Source of the DNA: Dehalococcoidia bacterium UBA3254 | GTDB lineage: Bacteria > Chloroflexota > Dehalococcoidia > Dehalococcoidales > UBA3254 | DNA: 33,355 nucleotides | NCBI GenBank assembly: GCA_002362735.1 | Contig: DEUU01000437.1 | Location: 592 to 33,946 of the forward strand | Reading direction: 5' to 3' | Part shown: positions 7,515 to 15,271 of the stretch, piece by piece | Layout: every line of letters begins with the position of its first letter | Numbering within the stretch: the stretch's first letter is position 1 | Position numbers and translations under genes: made by a program | The notes under the pieces: model-generated | Told to the model about the DNA's origin: nothing | The model's input: the letters and a program-made list of their open reading frames with translations, nothing else | Database searches by the model: none

Positions 7515-8213
7515 TTAATGTTTTTTCTTGAAGATGGCAAGAAACCTATCCTGATATTCGTCAAAAACGTTCCAGCGGTCCAGTTCGGCTTTCAGATCGG
7601 ATGGTTCCATCTCACCGTTTTCAACGGATTTAAAAAGAGTTTCGATCCGGATTCTTGCATCAGCTGGCAAACCGCTGGAATCCATTTTTAATAAACCCTG
7701 CTGTCCCAGTTGCTGAACATTACTTACGACCGATCTCTGGGTTATCTCATAAATAAACTTCAAAATGGAGACGTCCCAGAGCATATCTTCGCCCTTAATG
7801 ATCGAAGTCAGCGGATCACCTTTCCGGTCTATTTCGTCGTTCAGTCTGGCGACCACAGTGGGAATATTATCGGAAACTACATTTAGCTCCTTTGGCTCAT
7901 TGCGATAAGCGTAATACAGGCCTGGCGAATTCGTGCTGTATTGTGTCATCAGCATCTCAAAATATTTTTTGGCTTCGGCGCTGAAACCCTGAACCCGCGA
8001 TAAATAGTACGGCGTTACGATGCGAGGCCTTTCAGCGACTACCCGTCCTTCCCGAATAACAGTCTCCTGACCATTTATAATCTCGTTATAGGCAGCCTCG
8101 GCTACCAGATAATAATAAACATTTGTCGAACCAAAGGTCGAAAGACTCTGTTTGGGAGGTCGGATGATCTGTGTATTCAACACCGCATTGGCTATTCTTT
8201 CATCTGATTCCAT
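7515..8213 (-). CDS. Uncharacterised protein, middle gene of the thymidylate-synthase-like operon
   Basis: A 232-residue soluble protein with no signal peptide or membrane span. The N-terminal half is mixed (VYYYLVAEAAYNEI, TPYYLSRVQGFS). The C-terminal half is charged and helical and ends in a basic tail, FKKKH. The stretch KGEDMLWDVSILKFIYEITQ suggests a helical bundle. I do not recognise the family. It lies 11 bases after the 196-residue protein gene and 14 bases before the thymidylate-synthase-like gene, all on one strand, so the three are almost certainly one transcript. A role connected with its neighbours is inference only. Confidence 0.65.
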   Translation of the reverse strand: MESDERIANAVLNTQIIRPPKQSLSTFGSTNVYYYLVAEAAYNEIINGQETVIREGRVVAERPRIVTPYYLSRVQGFSAEAKKYFEMLMTQYSTNSPGLYYAYRNEPKELNVVSDNIPTVVARLNDEIDRKGDPLTSIIKGEDMLWDVSILKFIYEITQRSVVSNVQQLGQQGLLKMDSSGLPADARIRIETLFKSVENGEMEPSDLKAELDRWNVFDEYQDRFLAIFKKKH

Positions 8214-8224
8214 GAATTTTAACC

Positions 8225-8815
8225 CTAACTAAGAGACTCCAGTTGCTGTTTTAAATCCCCCAGAACCTGAATATACTGACCATCCAGCTGGGTTTTGATT
8301 TTGCGCCATTCTTCTTGAAATTGAGGCTGTTTTTCGATATCGATACGAACCCCGGAAAGATTGCCGCCCTGCTGCCTCAAGGCCTGTTCAACCTTAGCCT
8401 GGAAATCATTCTTGAGGGCATTATAGGCTTGCTTCCTTTGCTGCTCGCCTTGCTGCGTATAATGATTAAAGATTTGCCGGATTTGATTCAGGACTGCTTC
8501 GACTTTGACTTTATCGGTCTTAAGGGTTTTAAGCCCATCCATCGCCAGTTTGTTCGTTCGCAGAGCCGCTTCGTCCTTCGGCAGGTTAATATTTTTAATC
8601 AATATAGCCGAGGCACCCCGGGACACATACTGAGCAGCTTTTTTATCTAATTTTCCTAACTCTGGCAATAATTGAGCATCCTGTTTTAAAAATCTGGCAG
8701 CCAGCTTTTCACCTTCCGGGAGGTATTTCCATTCGAAGCGTTCCTCCTCGGTCGGCTCACCGATTTTATTTATTTTCTCCATGGCTATTTCACGAGCACT
8801 TTTTATATCGCCCAT
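8225..8815 (-). CDS. Uncharacterised helical protein, first gene of the operon
   Basis: A 196-residue, highly charged, almost entirely helical protein with probable coiled coil in its C-terminal half (about 100-196: Q-, K- and E-rich, for example QQGEQQRKQAYNALKNDFQ). No signal peptide, membrane span or catalytic motif is visible. The ATG at 8815 is preceded by AGGAG, and two TATAAT boxes lie upstream at 8845 and 8865. The N-terminal MGDIKSAREIAMEKINKIGE is amphipathic. I do not recognise a function; its shape suggests a structural or scaffolding component rather than an enzyme. Confidence 0.65.
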   Translation of the reverse strand: MGDIKSAREIAMEKINKIGEPTEEERFEWKYLPEGEKLAARFLKQDAQLLPELGKLDKKAAQYVSRGASAILIKNINLPKDEAALRTNKLAMDGLKTLKTDKVKVEAVLNQIRQIFNHYTQQGEQQRKQAYNALKNDFQAKVEQALRQQGGNLSGVRIDIEKQPQFQEEWRKIKTQLDGQYIQVLGDLKQQLESLS

Positions 8816-8844
8816 CTCAACTTCTCCTGTTCATACTCCTTACC

Positions 8845-8870
8845 ATTATAACGTGATTCTATCTATTATA
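8845..8870 (-). promoter_or_regulatory. Two candidate -10 boxes upstream of the 8815 operon
   Basis: On the minus strand TATAAT occurs at 8865-8870 and again at 8845-8850, twenty bases apart and both upstream of the AGGAG site. Neither has a strong -35. They could be alternative start points. Confidence 0.4.
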
Positions 8871-8923
8871 CTAAATAGCCGGAGACGCAGAAATATCCTG
8901 CAAGCGATCCCTCTAACAAGAAC

Positions 8924-10024
8924 TTATTTCGAGGCAATAACGTGAATTGCCGCTGCTTTAAAAGAAGCGAAAACAGTCTTGCCTATTTCGAGGTTTAGTT
9001 CATCTGCCGACAATCTGGTGATAAGAGCAATCAGAGGGAAACCGCAATCCATCGTAATTCTCACCAGCGGGCCGGTTGGAACCATAGTTGTAATTTTTCC
9101 GAAAAAAACATTACGGGCGCTGGAAGATGATTTGGTTAAAGATAGAGTGATGTCCTCCGGCCGGATGGATACATTCACAGTACCTCCAATGGTACAACTG
9201 GAGACACCCTGGACCATTTGTCCCTCAACATTAATATCCGCGATGCAGTTAGTGTTGGCGGCTACTATGCCTTCCAGAATATTTTCCATCCCTACGAATC
9301 TAGCGATTTCTTCCGAAACCGGAGTAGAGAAAATCTCTCTGGGATTGCCCATCTGGACGATAATTCCGTTCATTATAACAGCCACATTCTGCGCCAGGGT
9401 TTGCGCTTCGTTGCGGTCATGGGTGACCATGACGGTGGTACACTTCGTCTCCCGCAGAATATTAATCATATCCCCAAAGAGAGACTGCCGGGTAGGCGCA
9501 TCCAGAGCCGCAAAAGGCTCATCCAGAAAAAGGACCTCAGGCTGCAAAACGAAAGCCCGAGCGAGACTGGTCCTTTGAGCCTCGCCTCCGGAGAGCGTCC
9601 GGGCACTCCGTCTGGTGAATGAAGCAATGCCGAACCGCTCCAGCCAGTGTTCAGCCCGGTCTTTTATTTCCTGCTTTTTGAAGCCGCGCAAACGCAGCCC
9701 CAGAGTGACATTATCCCAGACACTCGTGTTAAGCAGCAAAGGTTCCTGAAAGACCACGGCAAAATGGCGGCGCATTTCCAATATTGACGCGCCATCGGGA
9801 ACAATATGTCCCTGATATTGAATATAACCGGTAGTAGGCTTTAAAAGTAACGACAGGCAGAGCAAAAGGGTCGTCTTTCCCGAACCATTAGGACCGATGA
9901 TCGAAAGTACCTTATTCGGTTCAACCCGTAGCAAGGGAACATCCAGCACTTTCCGGGTGTTATAAGTGACCGTGAGCCCTTTAGCTTCGAGAACCGGACC
10001 ATTATTTTCGTTTTCCTGAGTCAT
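8924..10024 (-). CDS. tupC: Tungstate (or molybdate) ABC transporter ATP-binding protein with TOBE-type domain
   Basis: The true gene starts at the ATG at 10024, giving 366 residues; the longer open frame upstream only shadows the permease gene. Walker A GPNGSGKT is at 44-51, signature LSGGE at 144-148, Walker B VLFLDEP at 164-170 and the switch histidine is in VTHDRNEAQ. A C-terminal extension (about 240-366) with ENILEGIV and VSIRPEDI is a TOBE-like regulatory domain as in ModC and PotA. It powers uptake through the permease encoded just upstream; start and permease stop overlap as ATGA (10021-10024). Tungstate rather than molybdate is inferred from the binding protein. Confidence 0.88.
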   Translation of the reverse strand: MTQENENNGPVLEAKGLTVTYNTRKVLDVPLLRVEPNKVLSIIGPNGSGKTTLLLCLSLLLKPTTGYIQYQGHIVPDGASILEMRRHFAVVFQEPLLLNTSVWDNVTLGLRLRGFKKQEIKDRAEHWLERFGIASFTRRSARTLSGGEAQRTSLARAFVLQPEVLFLDEPFAALDAPTRQSLFGDMINILRETKCTTVMVTHDRNEAQTLAQNVAVIMNGIIVQMGNPREIFSTPVSEEIARFVGMENILEGIVAANTNCIADINVEGQMVQGVSSCTIGGTVNVSIRPEDITLSLTKSSSSARNVFFGKITTMVPTGPLVRITMDCGFPLIALITRLSADELNLEIGKTVFASFKAAAIHVIASK

Positions 10025-10722
10025 CGGGTCTTGTTCCTCTGTTGAATCGTAGTCAGAACGAGATTCACCAGGTATATCAAAATCATTAAAATCACACTTA
10101 AGGCTATGGCAAAGGCAAAATCTCCGGCACTGACTGACCCTACAATTCCGGTCGTCAGGATCTCGGTCCGTCCGACAATACTGCCGCCGACCATCATCGA
10201 GGCACCGACCTCCGAGATCACGGCGCCGAAGCCTGCCATCACGGCGGCTAACAACGGTAACCGGGCTTCTTTCAACAGCAGCCATACTAGTTGAAAACGC
10301 GAAGCTCCCAGGGCCAGAATCTGCAAACGTAATTTCGGGTCCAGTTGCTGGATTGTTGCCATGGTAAATCCGGCCACGATCGGCAAAGATATAATAATTT
10401 GAGCCACTACCATGGCCGAAGGAGTGTATAGCATATGAAGAAATCCCAGGGGACCGCCGTTTCGCCATAAAAAGATAAAAACGATCAATCCTACAACTAC
10501 CGGCGGAGCGCCCATTCCGGTATTAACCAGACTAATCACGATACTTCTGCCGGGAAACTTATTCAAACCCAGCATGCTGCCGAAGGGGATACCCAGAAGG
10601 AGACTGATTCCGGTAGCGACTCCGGAAACTGTAATCGAGAGCAAAGCTACCCGGACAACCTGCGGATCTCCGTGTATCAGCAACAAAAAAGCCTGTTTAA
10701 TGCCTTCGAATATTAATTCCAT
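10021..10722 (-). CDS. tupB: Tungstate ABC transporter permease
   Basis: The 233-residue membrane protein has about five or six transmembrane helices and the EAA-type cytoplasmic loop ALGASRFQLVWLLLKEARLP, where the ATPase docks. The opening stretch MELIFEGIKQAFLLLIHGDPQVVRVALLS and the phrase MGAPPVVVGLIVFIFLWR resemble TupB rather than ModB. It forms the channel for the oxyanion delivered by the TupA lipoprotein. It is translationally coupled to the ATPase gene through the ATGA overlap and separated from tupA by 170 bases containing a strong stem-loop. The start codon has only a weak ribosome-binding site. Confidence 0.85.
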   Translation of the reverse strand: MELIFEGIKQAFLLLIHGDPQVVRVALLSITVSGVATGISLLLGIPFGSMLGLNKFPGRSIVISLVNTGMGAPPVVVGLIVFIFLWRNGGPLGFLHMLYTPSAMVVAQIIISLPIVAGFTMATIQQLDPKLRLQILALGASRFQLVWLLLKEARLPLLAAVMAGFGAVISEVGASMMVGGSIVGRTEILTTGIVGSVSAGDFAFAIALSVILMILIYLVNLVLTTIQQRNKTR

Positions 10723-10821
10723 TGCAAGCTAATATCCAAATTGGAATTATAAAATAAGAAATGTCCATCCGGAAATTCCGGGTCGTTTTCCCTTATGAAG
10801 TCTGAAAGATAGATTATTACT

Positions 10822-10855
10822 AAAGTTCCCCGCCTTGTAAACGGCGGGGAGCTTT
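10822..10855. terminator. Strong GC-rich stem-loop between tupA and tupB
   Basis: CCCCGCC (10828-10834) pairs with GGCGGGG (10843-10849) around an 8-base loop. Outward pairing continues from AAAGTT to AGCTTT with one G-U, giving about 13 base pairs. On the plus strand it is followed by CTTTTT, a classical intrinsic terminator. On the minus strand, the direction of the tup operon, the U-run is weak, so it could act as a partial terminator or an mRNA-stabilising hairpin that favours excess TupA. Confidence 0.65.
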
Positions 10856-10892
10856 TTGAATCACACCATTATCATGGGCTTGTATCAGCTAA

Positions 10893-11984
10893 CTATTTTA
10901 TACCCAGGTCGGCATCAGTCTTGCCGCCATCAGGAATGAATAACAGATTACCATTCTTATCCACAAATTTACCAATGATATCCTGGGCTTCCCGGCCAAC
11001 TATGAAATCAGAAAACGCCTTGCCGGCATCGGCATTGACGATCCCGGGGAATTTGGCCGGATTGACCTGAATAACATGGTACAAGTTCAGCAAGATCGGA
11101 TCTCCTTCAGAAAGAACCTGCAGGGTAAGTTTATCCTTATATGCCAGATATGTGCCTCTATCAGACAAAGTGTAGGCCTGTTCATTTTCGGCAATCGTCA
11201 ACAGTGGTCCCATGCCGCCTCCGCTTTCGATATACCATTTGGGATTATTGGGATCTTTATCCTTGACCGTTACCCCGGCGGCCTTGAAAATCTCTTTATC
11301 TTTGGCATCCGTACCTGAGTTGTCACCCCGGCTGTAGAAGGCGACCTTATTGTTAGTTGAAGCGGTGGCTGCGATAGCTTTAAAGGCATCCACTGCTGTA
11401 GCCGTGCCTTTAATTTTGGCCGGATCAGCCGCGGGTCCGAGGACGACGAAGTCGTTATGCATGATAAGTCGGCGGTTAATGCCGTTTCCGGAGTTGACGA
11501 AGGTTATTTCACCTGACGGCTGGTGGACCACCATGACATCCGCATTCCCGGTATTACCCAGAGCGATAGCGGCACCCGAACCGACATAGACCGGTGTTAC
11601 AATATAACCGGACTTTTGCTGGAACAGGGGAATCAGTTTATCCATCAGTCCGGTGTCACGCACGCTGGTGGTGCTGGACAATAGTACTTCTTTCGGATTA
11701 TAGGCTGTACGAGGAGGGGTTGGCGAAGCGGTGGCCGTCGGCGAAGCCGAGGTAGTTGGAGCGGTTGAGGATGAAGCTGGGGGCGGAGCGGCTGTCGTAG
11801 TAGGAGCAGCTGTGGTCGTTGGCGCTGTTGTTGTAGTCGGAGCGGCGGCTGTGGGCGTCGGGGTAGGGGATGTGGAGGAACAGCCTGCCAGAAGCATGAA
11901 CACCATCAGAATTGAGACGATAGATAATCCGATTGTTATTAATTTCTGCTTTGGTCCAATATGATTTTTAATTAAGTATCGCAC
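10893..11984 (-). CDS. tupA: Tungstate-binding lipoprotein of the ABC transporter
   Basis: The 363-residue protein has a signal peptide ending in lipobox LLAGC (C35), then an Ala/Thr/Pro linker (about 36-94) that tethers the binding domain. The binding domain starts VLLSSTTSVRDTGLMDKL and continues with GSGAAIALGNTGNADVMVVH and HNDFVVLGPAADPA. These blocks match TupA (TTTS/DSGL, GxGxAL..G..GNADV, NDFVxVGPxxDPA) better than ModA. TupA captures tungstate with very high affinity; tungsten serves formate dehydrogenases and aldehyde:ferredoxin oxidoreductases in many anaerobes. The GTG start at 11984 is the only plausible one before the hydrophobic core; its ribosome-binding site is weak and only 22 bases separate it from the regulator gene. 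Confidence 0.88.
   Translation of the reverse strand: MRYLIKNHIGPKQKLITIGLSIVSILMVFMLLAGCSSTSPTPTPTAAAPTTTTAPTTTAAPTTTAAPPPASSSTAPTTSASPTATASPTPPRTAYNPKEVLLSSTTSVRDTGLMDKLIPLFQQKSGYIVTPVYVGSGAAIALGNTGNADVMVVHQPSGEITFVNSGNGINRRLIMHNDFVVLGPAADPAKIKGTATAVDAFKAIAATASTNNKVAFYSRGDNSGTDAKDKEIFKAAGVTVKDKDPNNPKWYIESGGGMGPLLTIAENEQAYTLSDRGTYLAYKDKLTLQVLSEGDPILLNLYHVIQVNPAKFPGIVNADAGKAFSDFIVGREAQDIIGKFVDKNGNLLFIPDGGKTDADLGIK
11703..11879 (-). repeat. Low-complexity Thr/Pro/Ala linker coding repeats in tupA
   Basis: Degenerate short repeats encode runs such as APTTTTAPTTTAAPTTTAAP between the lipobox and the binding domain. Such tracts vary in length by replication slippage and act as spacers from the membrane. 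Confidence 0.7.
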
Positions 11985-12006
11985 ATCTACTCTTTTTTTT
12001 AGGATT

Positions 12007-13146
12007 CTATTTGATTAAAACGGTTTCTCCAGTCTGCGCGGTATCGTAACCGCCCATTTCGTTAACTATTTTCTTGAACTCATCACTCTTGATAATTTCC
12101 AGCAGCGGAGTAAACAATTGGCTGTGATATTTACTCACGGGGATGACCAGATCGAATTTCTCCCGGGTAGCAGGAATGAATTCCAGATTACAGGAATTAG
12201 CTGCCGCCTGAATCCCCAATCCAACATCCGCCTCGCCCCGAACAATACTCATCGCCACAGCCAGATGGGTGTCCATCTCACGATCATACCCCTTGATGCT
12301 ATTTGATGGGATTGTCAATTCTCGCAGCTTATAATCTAGCCAGACCCGCGTGCCGGATCCTTTTTGGCGGTTCACGAAAGTCACATCGGGACGTCTGAGG
12401 TCCTCCAGAGTCAGGATGTTCTTAGGATTACCTTTAGGCAGAATTAAGCCCTGAATCCGGTCAGTCAGGTGAACTACCGCTACCTCAATTCCCTGGAGAG
12501 TATGCTTTATATACGGATAATTATATTCACCGGTCTCTTCATCCAGTAAATGGATTCCCGCCATATCTGCCGTACCTTCCTGGATCGCTAAAAGGCCACC
12601 AAGACTGCCGGCTGGAGTAATCTGGACCGCAATTTCCGGATTTTTGTATTTTAAGCGGCTTACCAGGAGGTCCAAAGCCAGATCGTTGCTACCGACGATA
12701 TGGATGATTCTCTGGCTTTTTAACTGGTTGGGTTCAGAAGTAACAGCAGGAGACTCTCTTTGAAACCGCCAGCGGGCTAACTGAAGGGTGAAAGTGGCTT
12801 CCAGTTCCTCGGGACTGTAGCCCTGGCTTAGAGCCTCGAGTAGCAGTCCATCCACCATTCCGGCCAGACGACTTTGACGCAGGGGCAGTCTCTGGGCATT
12901 ATCGGTGTCTCCCATGACAATAGTTCCCCGCCGACGACTGGCTCCCAGAATTCCTTCCTGTTCCAATTCTTGATATGCCCTGGCGACAGTTGCTGGATTT
13001 ATTTGTAAAGATTGGGCTAACTCTCTGACCGTGGGCATCCTTTCCCCGGGTTTTACCTGATAGTTGGCCACCTGTTGCTTTATCTGTTCGATAATCTGCT
13101 TGTAAAGAGGAACATCAGCGCGCCCGCTGATACTTACCTTAAGCAT
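12007..13146 (-). CDS. GntR-type transcription regulator fused to a PBP-like (ModA/TupA-like) sensor domain
   Basis: The 379-residue protein starts MLKVSISGRADVPLYKQIIEQIK and has a GntR winged helix (about 10-75) with PTVRELAQSLQINPATVARAYQELEQEG, as in the YtrA subgroup. A helical linker follows. The region from about 145 to 365 (RIIHIVGSNDLALDLL, GSLGGLLAIQEGTADMAGIHLL, KGSGTRVWLDY, ADVGLGIQAAANS) is a PBP-like domain of the kind that senses molybdate or tungstate. It is first in the tup operon, so autoregulation by oxyanion availability is likely (inference). GGAGG five bases before the ATG at 13146 decides the start over the ATG at 13161. A candidate operator is at 13191-13202. Confidence 0.85.
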   Translation of the reverse strand: MLKVSISGRADVPLYKQIIEQIKQQVANYQVKPGERMPTVRELAQSLQINPATVARAYQELEQEGILGASRRRGTIVMGDTDNAQRLPLRQSRLAGMVDGLLLEALSQGYSPEELEATFTLQLARWRFQRESPAVTSEPNQLKSQRIIHIVGSNDLALDLLVSRLKYKNPEIAVQITPAGSLGGLLAIQEGTADMAGIHLLDEETGEYNYPYIKHTLQGIEVAVVHLTDRIQGLILPKGNPKNILTLEDLRRPDVTFVNRQKGSGTRVWLDYKLRELTIPSNSIKGYDREMDTHLAVAMSIVRGEADVGLGIQAAANSCNLEFIPATREKFDLVIPVSKYHSQLFTPLLEIIKSDEFKKIVNEMGGYDTAQTGETVLIK

Positions 13147-13151
13147 CGTAT

Positions 13152-13156
13152 CCTCC
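13152..13156 (-). promoter_or_regulatory. Ribosome-binding site deciding the regulator start
   Basis: GGAGG on the minus strand is five bases before the ATG at 13146. It lies inside the first codons that the alternative ATG at 13161 would use. Confidence 0.6.
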
Positions 13157-13190
13157 CTCATTAGATTATGTATTAAATCGGATAGTACAA

Positions 13191-13202
13191 GTATTACAAT
13201 AC
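13191..13202. promoter_or_regulatory. Candidate operator (palindrome) in the tup/metE divergent region
   Basis: GTATTACAATAC has perfect five-base arms (GTATT/AATAC) around a two-base centre. It lies 45 bases upstream of the GntR-type regulator start, in AT-rich sequence likely to contain its promoter. Size and symmetry fit a GntR-family operator. Confidence 0.4.
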
Positions 13203-13323
13203 ATTATAATATATTGAAAGTCAAAGGATAAGTTTATAACTGTTTTTTTAAAAGAAACTGGATTGCGCCATGATAAAACGGTAATATTAGATTTATAGAT
13301 ATTTAACAAGGAATTAAAAAATC

Positions 13324-14355
13324 ATGCCTAAAGCAGATTTTAACTGTCTGGGGACCATGATTGGCACCATGCCCCAGACCAATGCGGCGGATGCCTGCAA
13401 GCAAACTTTGCAGTTTTTAAAAGACATTCCAGCCTGGCCTCAGCTGCCAAAACGGTCATTTTTGGAAAATATGGATATTCAATTCAGTCAGGGTTTCCCG
13501 GGAGTAGTGATTAAAGACGAAAAAATCTACGTCGACCGGGCAAAAGATCTTAACCCACCGCTGGAGGCGCTCTATTCCGCCTACCTGGAAAATAATTTCG
13601 CCAAATACCCTGTTACGGCGGATTATGCAGCCGGATTGCAACAGTTTCTGACCTATAGGGATATCTCTGTAAAAGCCGTTAAAGGGCAAATTGCCGGCCC
13701 CATAACCTGGGGAATGACCGTTAAGGACAATGACAAACGTGCGGTGGCCTACGATGATGTCCTGATTGACGCCTGCGCCAAACTTTTAAAGCTGAAAGCT
13801 GCCTGGATGGAGAACGAACTTCAGCGTATTTCGAACAATACGATCATTTTTATAGATGAACCCTACTTGACCTCTTTTGGTTCTTCTTATTTCTCTCTGA
13901 GTCGGGAAAAAGTAGTGAGTTTAATGGAAGAGGTCTTCAGCGGAATCAAGGGGTTTAAAGGTGTTCATTGCTGCGGTAATACGGACTGGTCTCTGGTGCT
14001 TAGCACCAGTCTGGATATTCTTAGTTTCGATGCTTATGGATACGCTGAATCTCTCACTCTCTACCCGGAAGCAGTCAAGAAATTCATCAGCCGGGGCGGC
14101 GGTATCGCCTGGGGGATTGTGCCCAACGAGGAAACTGTATTGCAAAAAGAGACGGTAAACAGCCTTTTTGACCGACTGGGAGAAACCATTGCACCGTTCA
14201 CGCGCAAAGGGATAGATATTCCTTTCAGGCAGATGATAAATCAGGGGCTTCTAACACCCGCTTGCGGTTTGCTGCGTTTAACACCGGAGGCCGCCGGACA
14301 GGCCCTGGAATTACTCAGCGACCTTTCTGAAAAGATAAGAAGCAAATACAGCTAA
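13324..14355 (+). CDS. Core-MetE-type methionine synthase (folate-independent, corrinoid methyl donor)
   Basis: The 343-residue protein corresponds to only the C-terminal catalytic barrel of MetE (full MetE is about 750 residues). Zinc ligands are visible: H215 and C217 in GVHCCGNTDWS (HxC), D236 in SFDAYGY near the usual Glu position, and C314 in PACGLLRL. FIDEPYL (176-182) matches the conserved DEP. Core-MetE proteins, characterised in Dehalococcoides mccartyi, methylate homocysteine using a methyl group on a corrinoid rather than methyl-tetrahydrofolate. Which Mes subgroup this is, and its exact donor, cannot be told by eye. It is divergent from the tup operon and convergent with mtnP (two bases between stops). 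The ATG has only a distant AAGGA site. Confidence 0.82.
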   Translation: MPKADFNCLGTMIGTMPQTNAADACKQTLQFLKDIPAWPQLPKRSFLENMDIQFSQGFPGVVIKDEKIYVDRAKDLNPPLEALYSAYLENNFAKYPVTADYAAGLQQFLTYRDISVKAVKGQIAGPITWGMTVKDNDKRAVAYDDVLIDACAKLLKLKAAWMENELQRISNNTIIFIDEPYLTSFGSSYFSLSREKVVSLMEEVFSGIKGFKGVHCCGNTDWSLVLSTSLDILSFDAYGYAESLTLYPEAVKKFISRGGGIAWGIVPNEETVLQKETVNSLFDRLGETIAPFTRKGIDIPFRQMINQGLLTPACGLLRLTPEAAGQALELLSDLSEKIRSKYS

Positions 14356-14357
14356 AT

Positions 14358-15221
14358 TTACTTCTTCTCGATATACTTGCCTATCAGAAGATCAAATTTC
14401 TTCTTTTGTTCGAGCGTCATGACCGCCGGGGCAGTGACAATAGCTGTTTTTAAAGAAGACGCGCAAGCACAACTGTGCTTTTCCGGAATCTTCCCGACAG
14501 CCGTTTTGACGATTTTCTTGGCCATGGCGATGTTCTTCCTCATATAGTCCAAAATGACCTCGGCCGTAACACATTCCTGTTTCCAGCAGTCATAATCAGT
14601 GATACAACAGACGCTGGCATAGCAGATTTCTGCTTCACGGGCAAGTTTAGCTTCGGGAAAGATGGTCATTCCGATTACATCCGCTCCCCAGGCACGATAC
14701 AGGTTGGATTCAGCGCGGGTTGAGAAAGCCGGCCCTTCCATCGCCACATACGTCCCTTTAAAATGGACATTAGCCTCGGCTTCCAGAGCCGCTTGATAAA
14801 GAATCTGACTTAATTCCGGGCAAAGCGGGTCCGCCATCGAGACATGAGCCACAATTCCATCGCCAAAAAAAGTATTGATACGGCCCTGAGTCCGATCGAT
14901 GACCTGGTCTGGTATCAATAGCTCTCCGGGTTTCAATTCTTCTTTGAAGCTCCCGCAGGAGTTGATCGCAATAATCTGTTCTACGCCCAGAGATTTAAGG
15001 GCATAAATATTAGCGCGGGAAGGAAGTTCGTTCGGAAGGATGCGGTGGCCGCGCCCGTGGCGTGGCAAGAAAGCAATCCCTACTCCGTTCAGTTGTCCCA
15101 CAATTATTTCATCGCTGGGTTTTCCGAACGGCGTATCCAGATTAATTTCACGGATGTCCGTCATCCCTTCAATCTGATATAGTCCCGTCCCCCCGATCAC
15201 CCCAATGTTAGCCTGCGGCAT
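14358..15221 (-). CDS. mtnP: S-methyl-5'-thioadenosine phosphorylase
   Basis: The 287-residue enzyme splits methylthioadenosine with phosphate into adenine and methylthioribose 1-phosphate. Visible motifs are GGTGLY (10-15) and RHGRGH (54-59) for phosphate, MEGPAFSTRAES (161-172) and GMT (184-186) for the sugar, and the adenine-specifying aspartates D209 and D211 in ITDYD. The C-terminus has a CAC pair (C251, C253), a CxC arrangement also known from the disulfide-rich archaeal MTAP II. The ATG follows GGAGG at six bases. It lies about 50 bases downstream of mtnA on the same strand, and the product is the substrate of MtnA. Confidence 0.93.
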   Translation of the reverse strand: MPQANIGVIGGTGLYQIEGMTDIREINLDTPFGKPSDEIIVGQLNGVGIAFLPRHGRGHRILPNELPSRANIYALKSLGVEQIIAINSCGSFKEELKPGELLIPDQVIDRTQGRINTFFGDGIVAHVSMADPLCPELSQILYQAALEAEANVHFKGTYVAMEGPAFSTRAESNLYRAWGADVIGMTIFPEAKLAREAEICYASVCCITDYDCWKQECVTAEVILDYMRKNIAMAKKIVKTAVGKIPEKHSCACASSLKTAIVTAPAVMTLEQKKKFDLLIGKYIEKK

Positions 15222-15271
15222 TCAGAACCTCCAATTTAATTTCAAAAAAATCTCGAAAAAGAAAACTTTTT

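Noticed and set aside
10025..10468. Upstream extension of the tupC reading frame to 10468
   Set aside because: It overlaps the permease gene on the same strand in another frame and reads as Arg/Ser/Cys-rich noise. The ATGA overlap at 10021-10024 gives the normal start.
11706..11964. Plus-strand open frame opposite tupA, rich in Val/Gly/Ala
   Set aside because: It mirrors the Thr/Pro/Ala linker of tupA and has no ribosome-binding site.
13203..13323. SAM or cobalamin riboswitch upstream of the core-MetE gene
   Set aside because: The region is AT-rich, short and lacks any conserved riboswitch helices I recognise.
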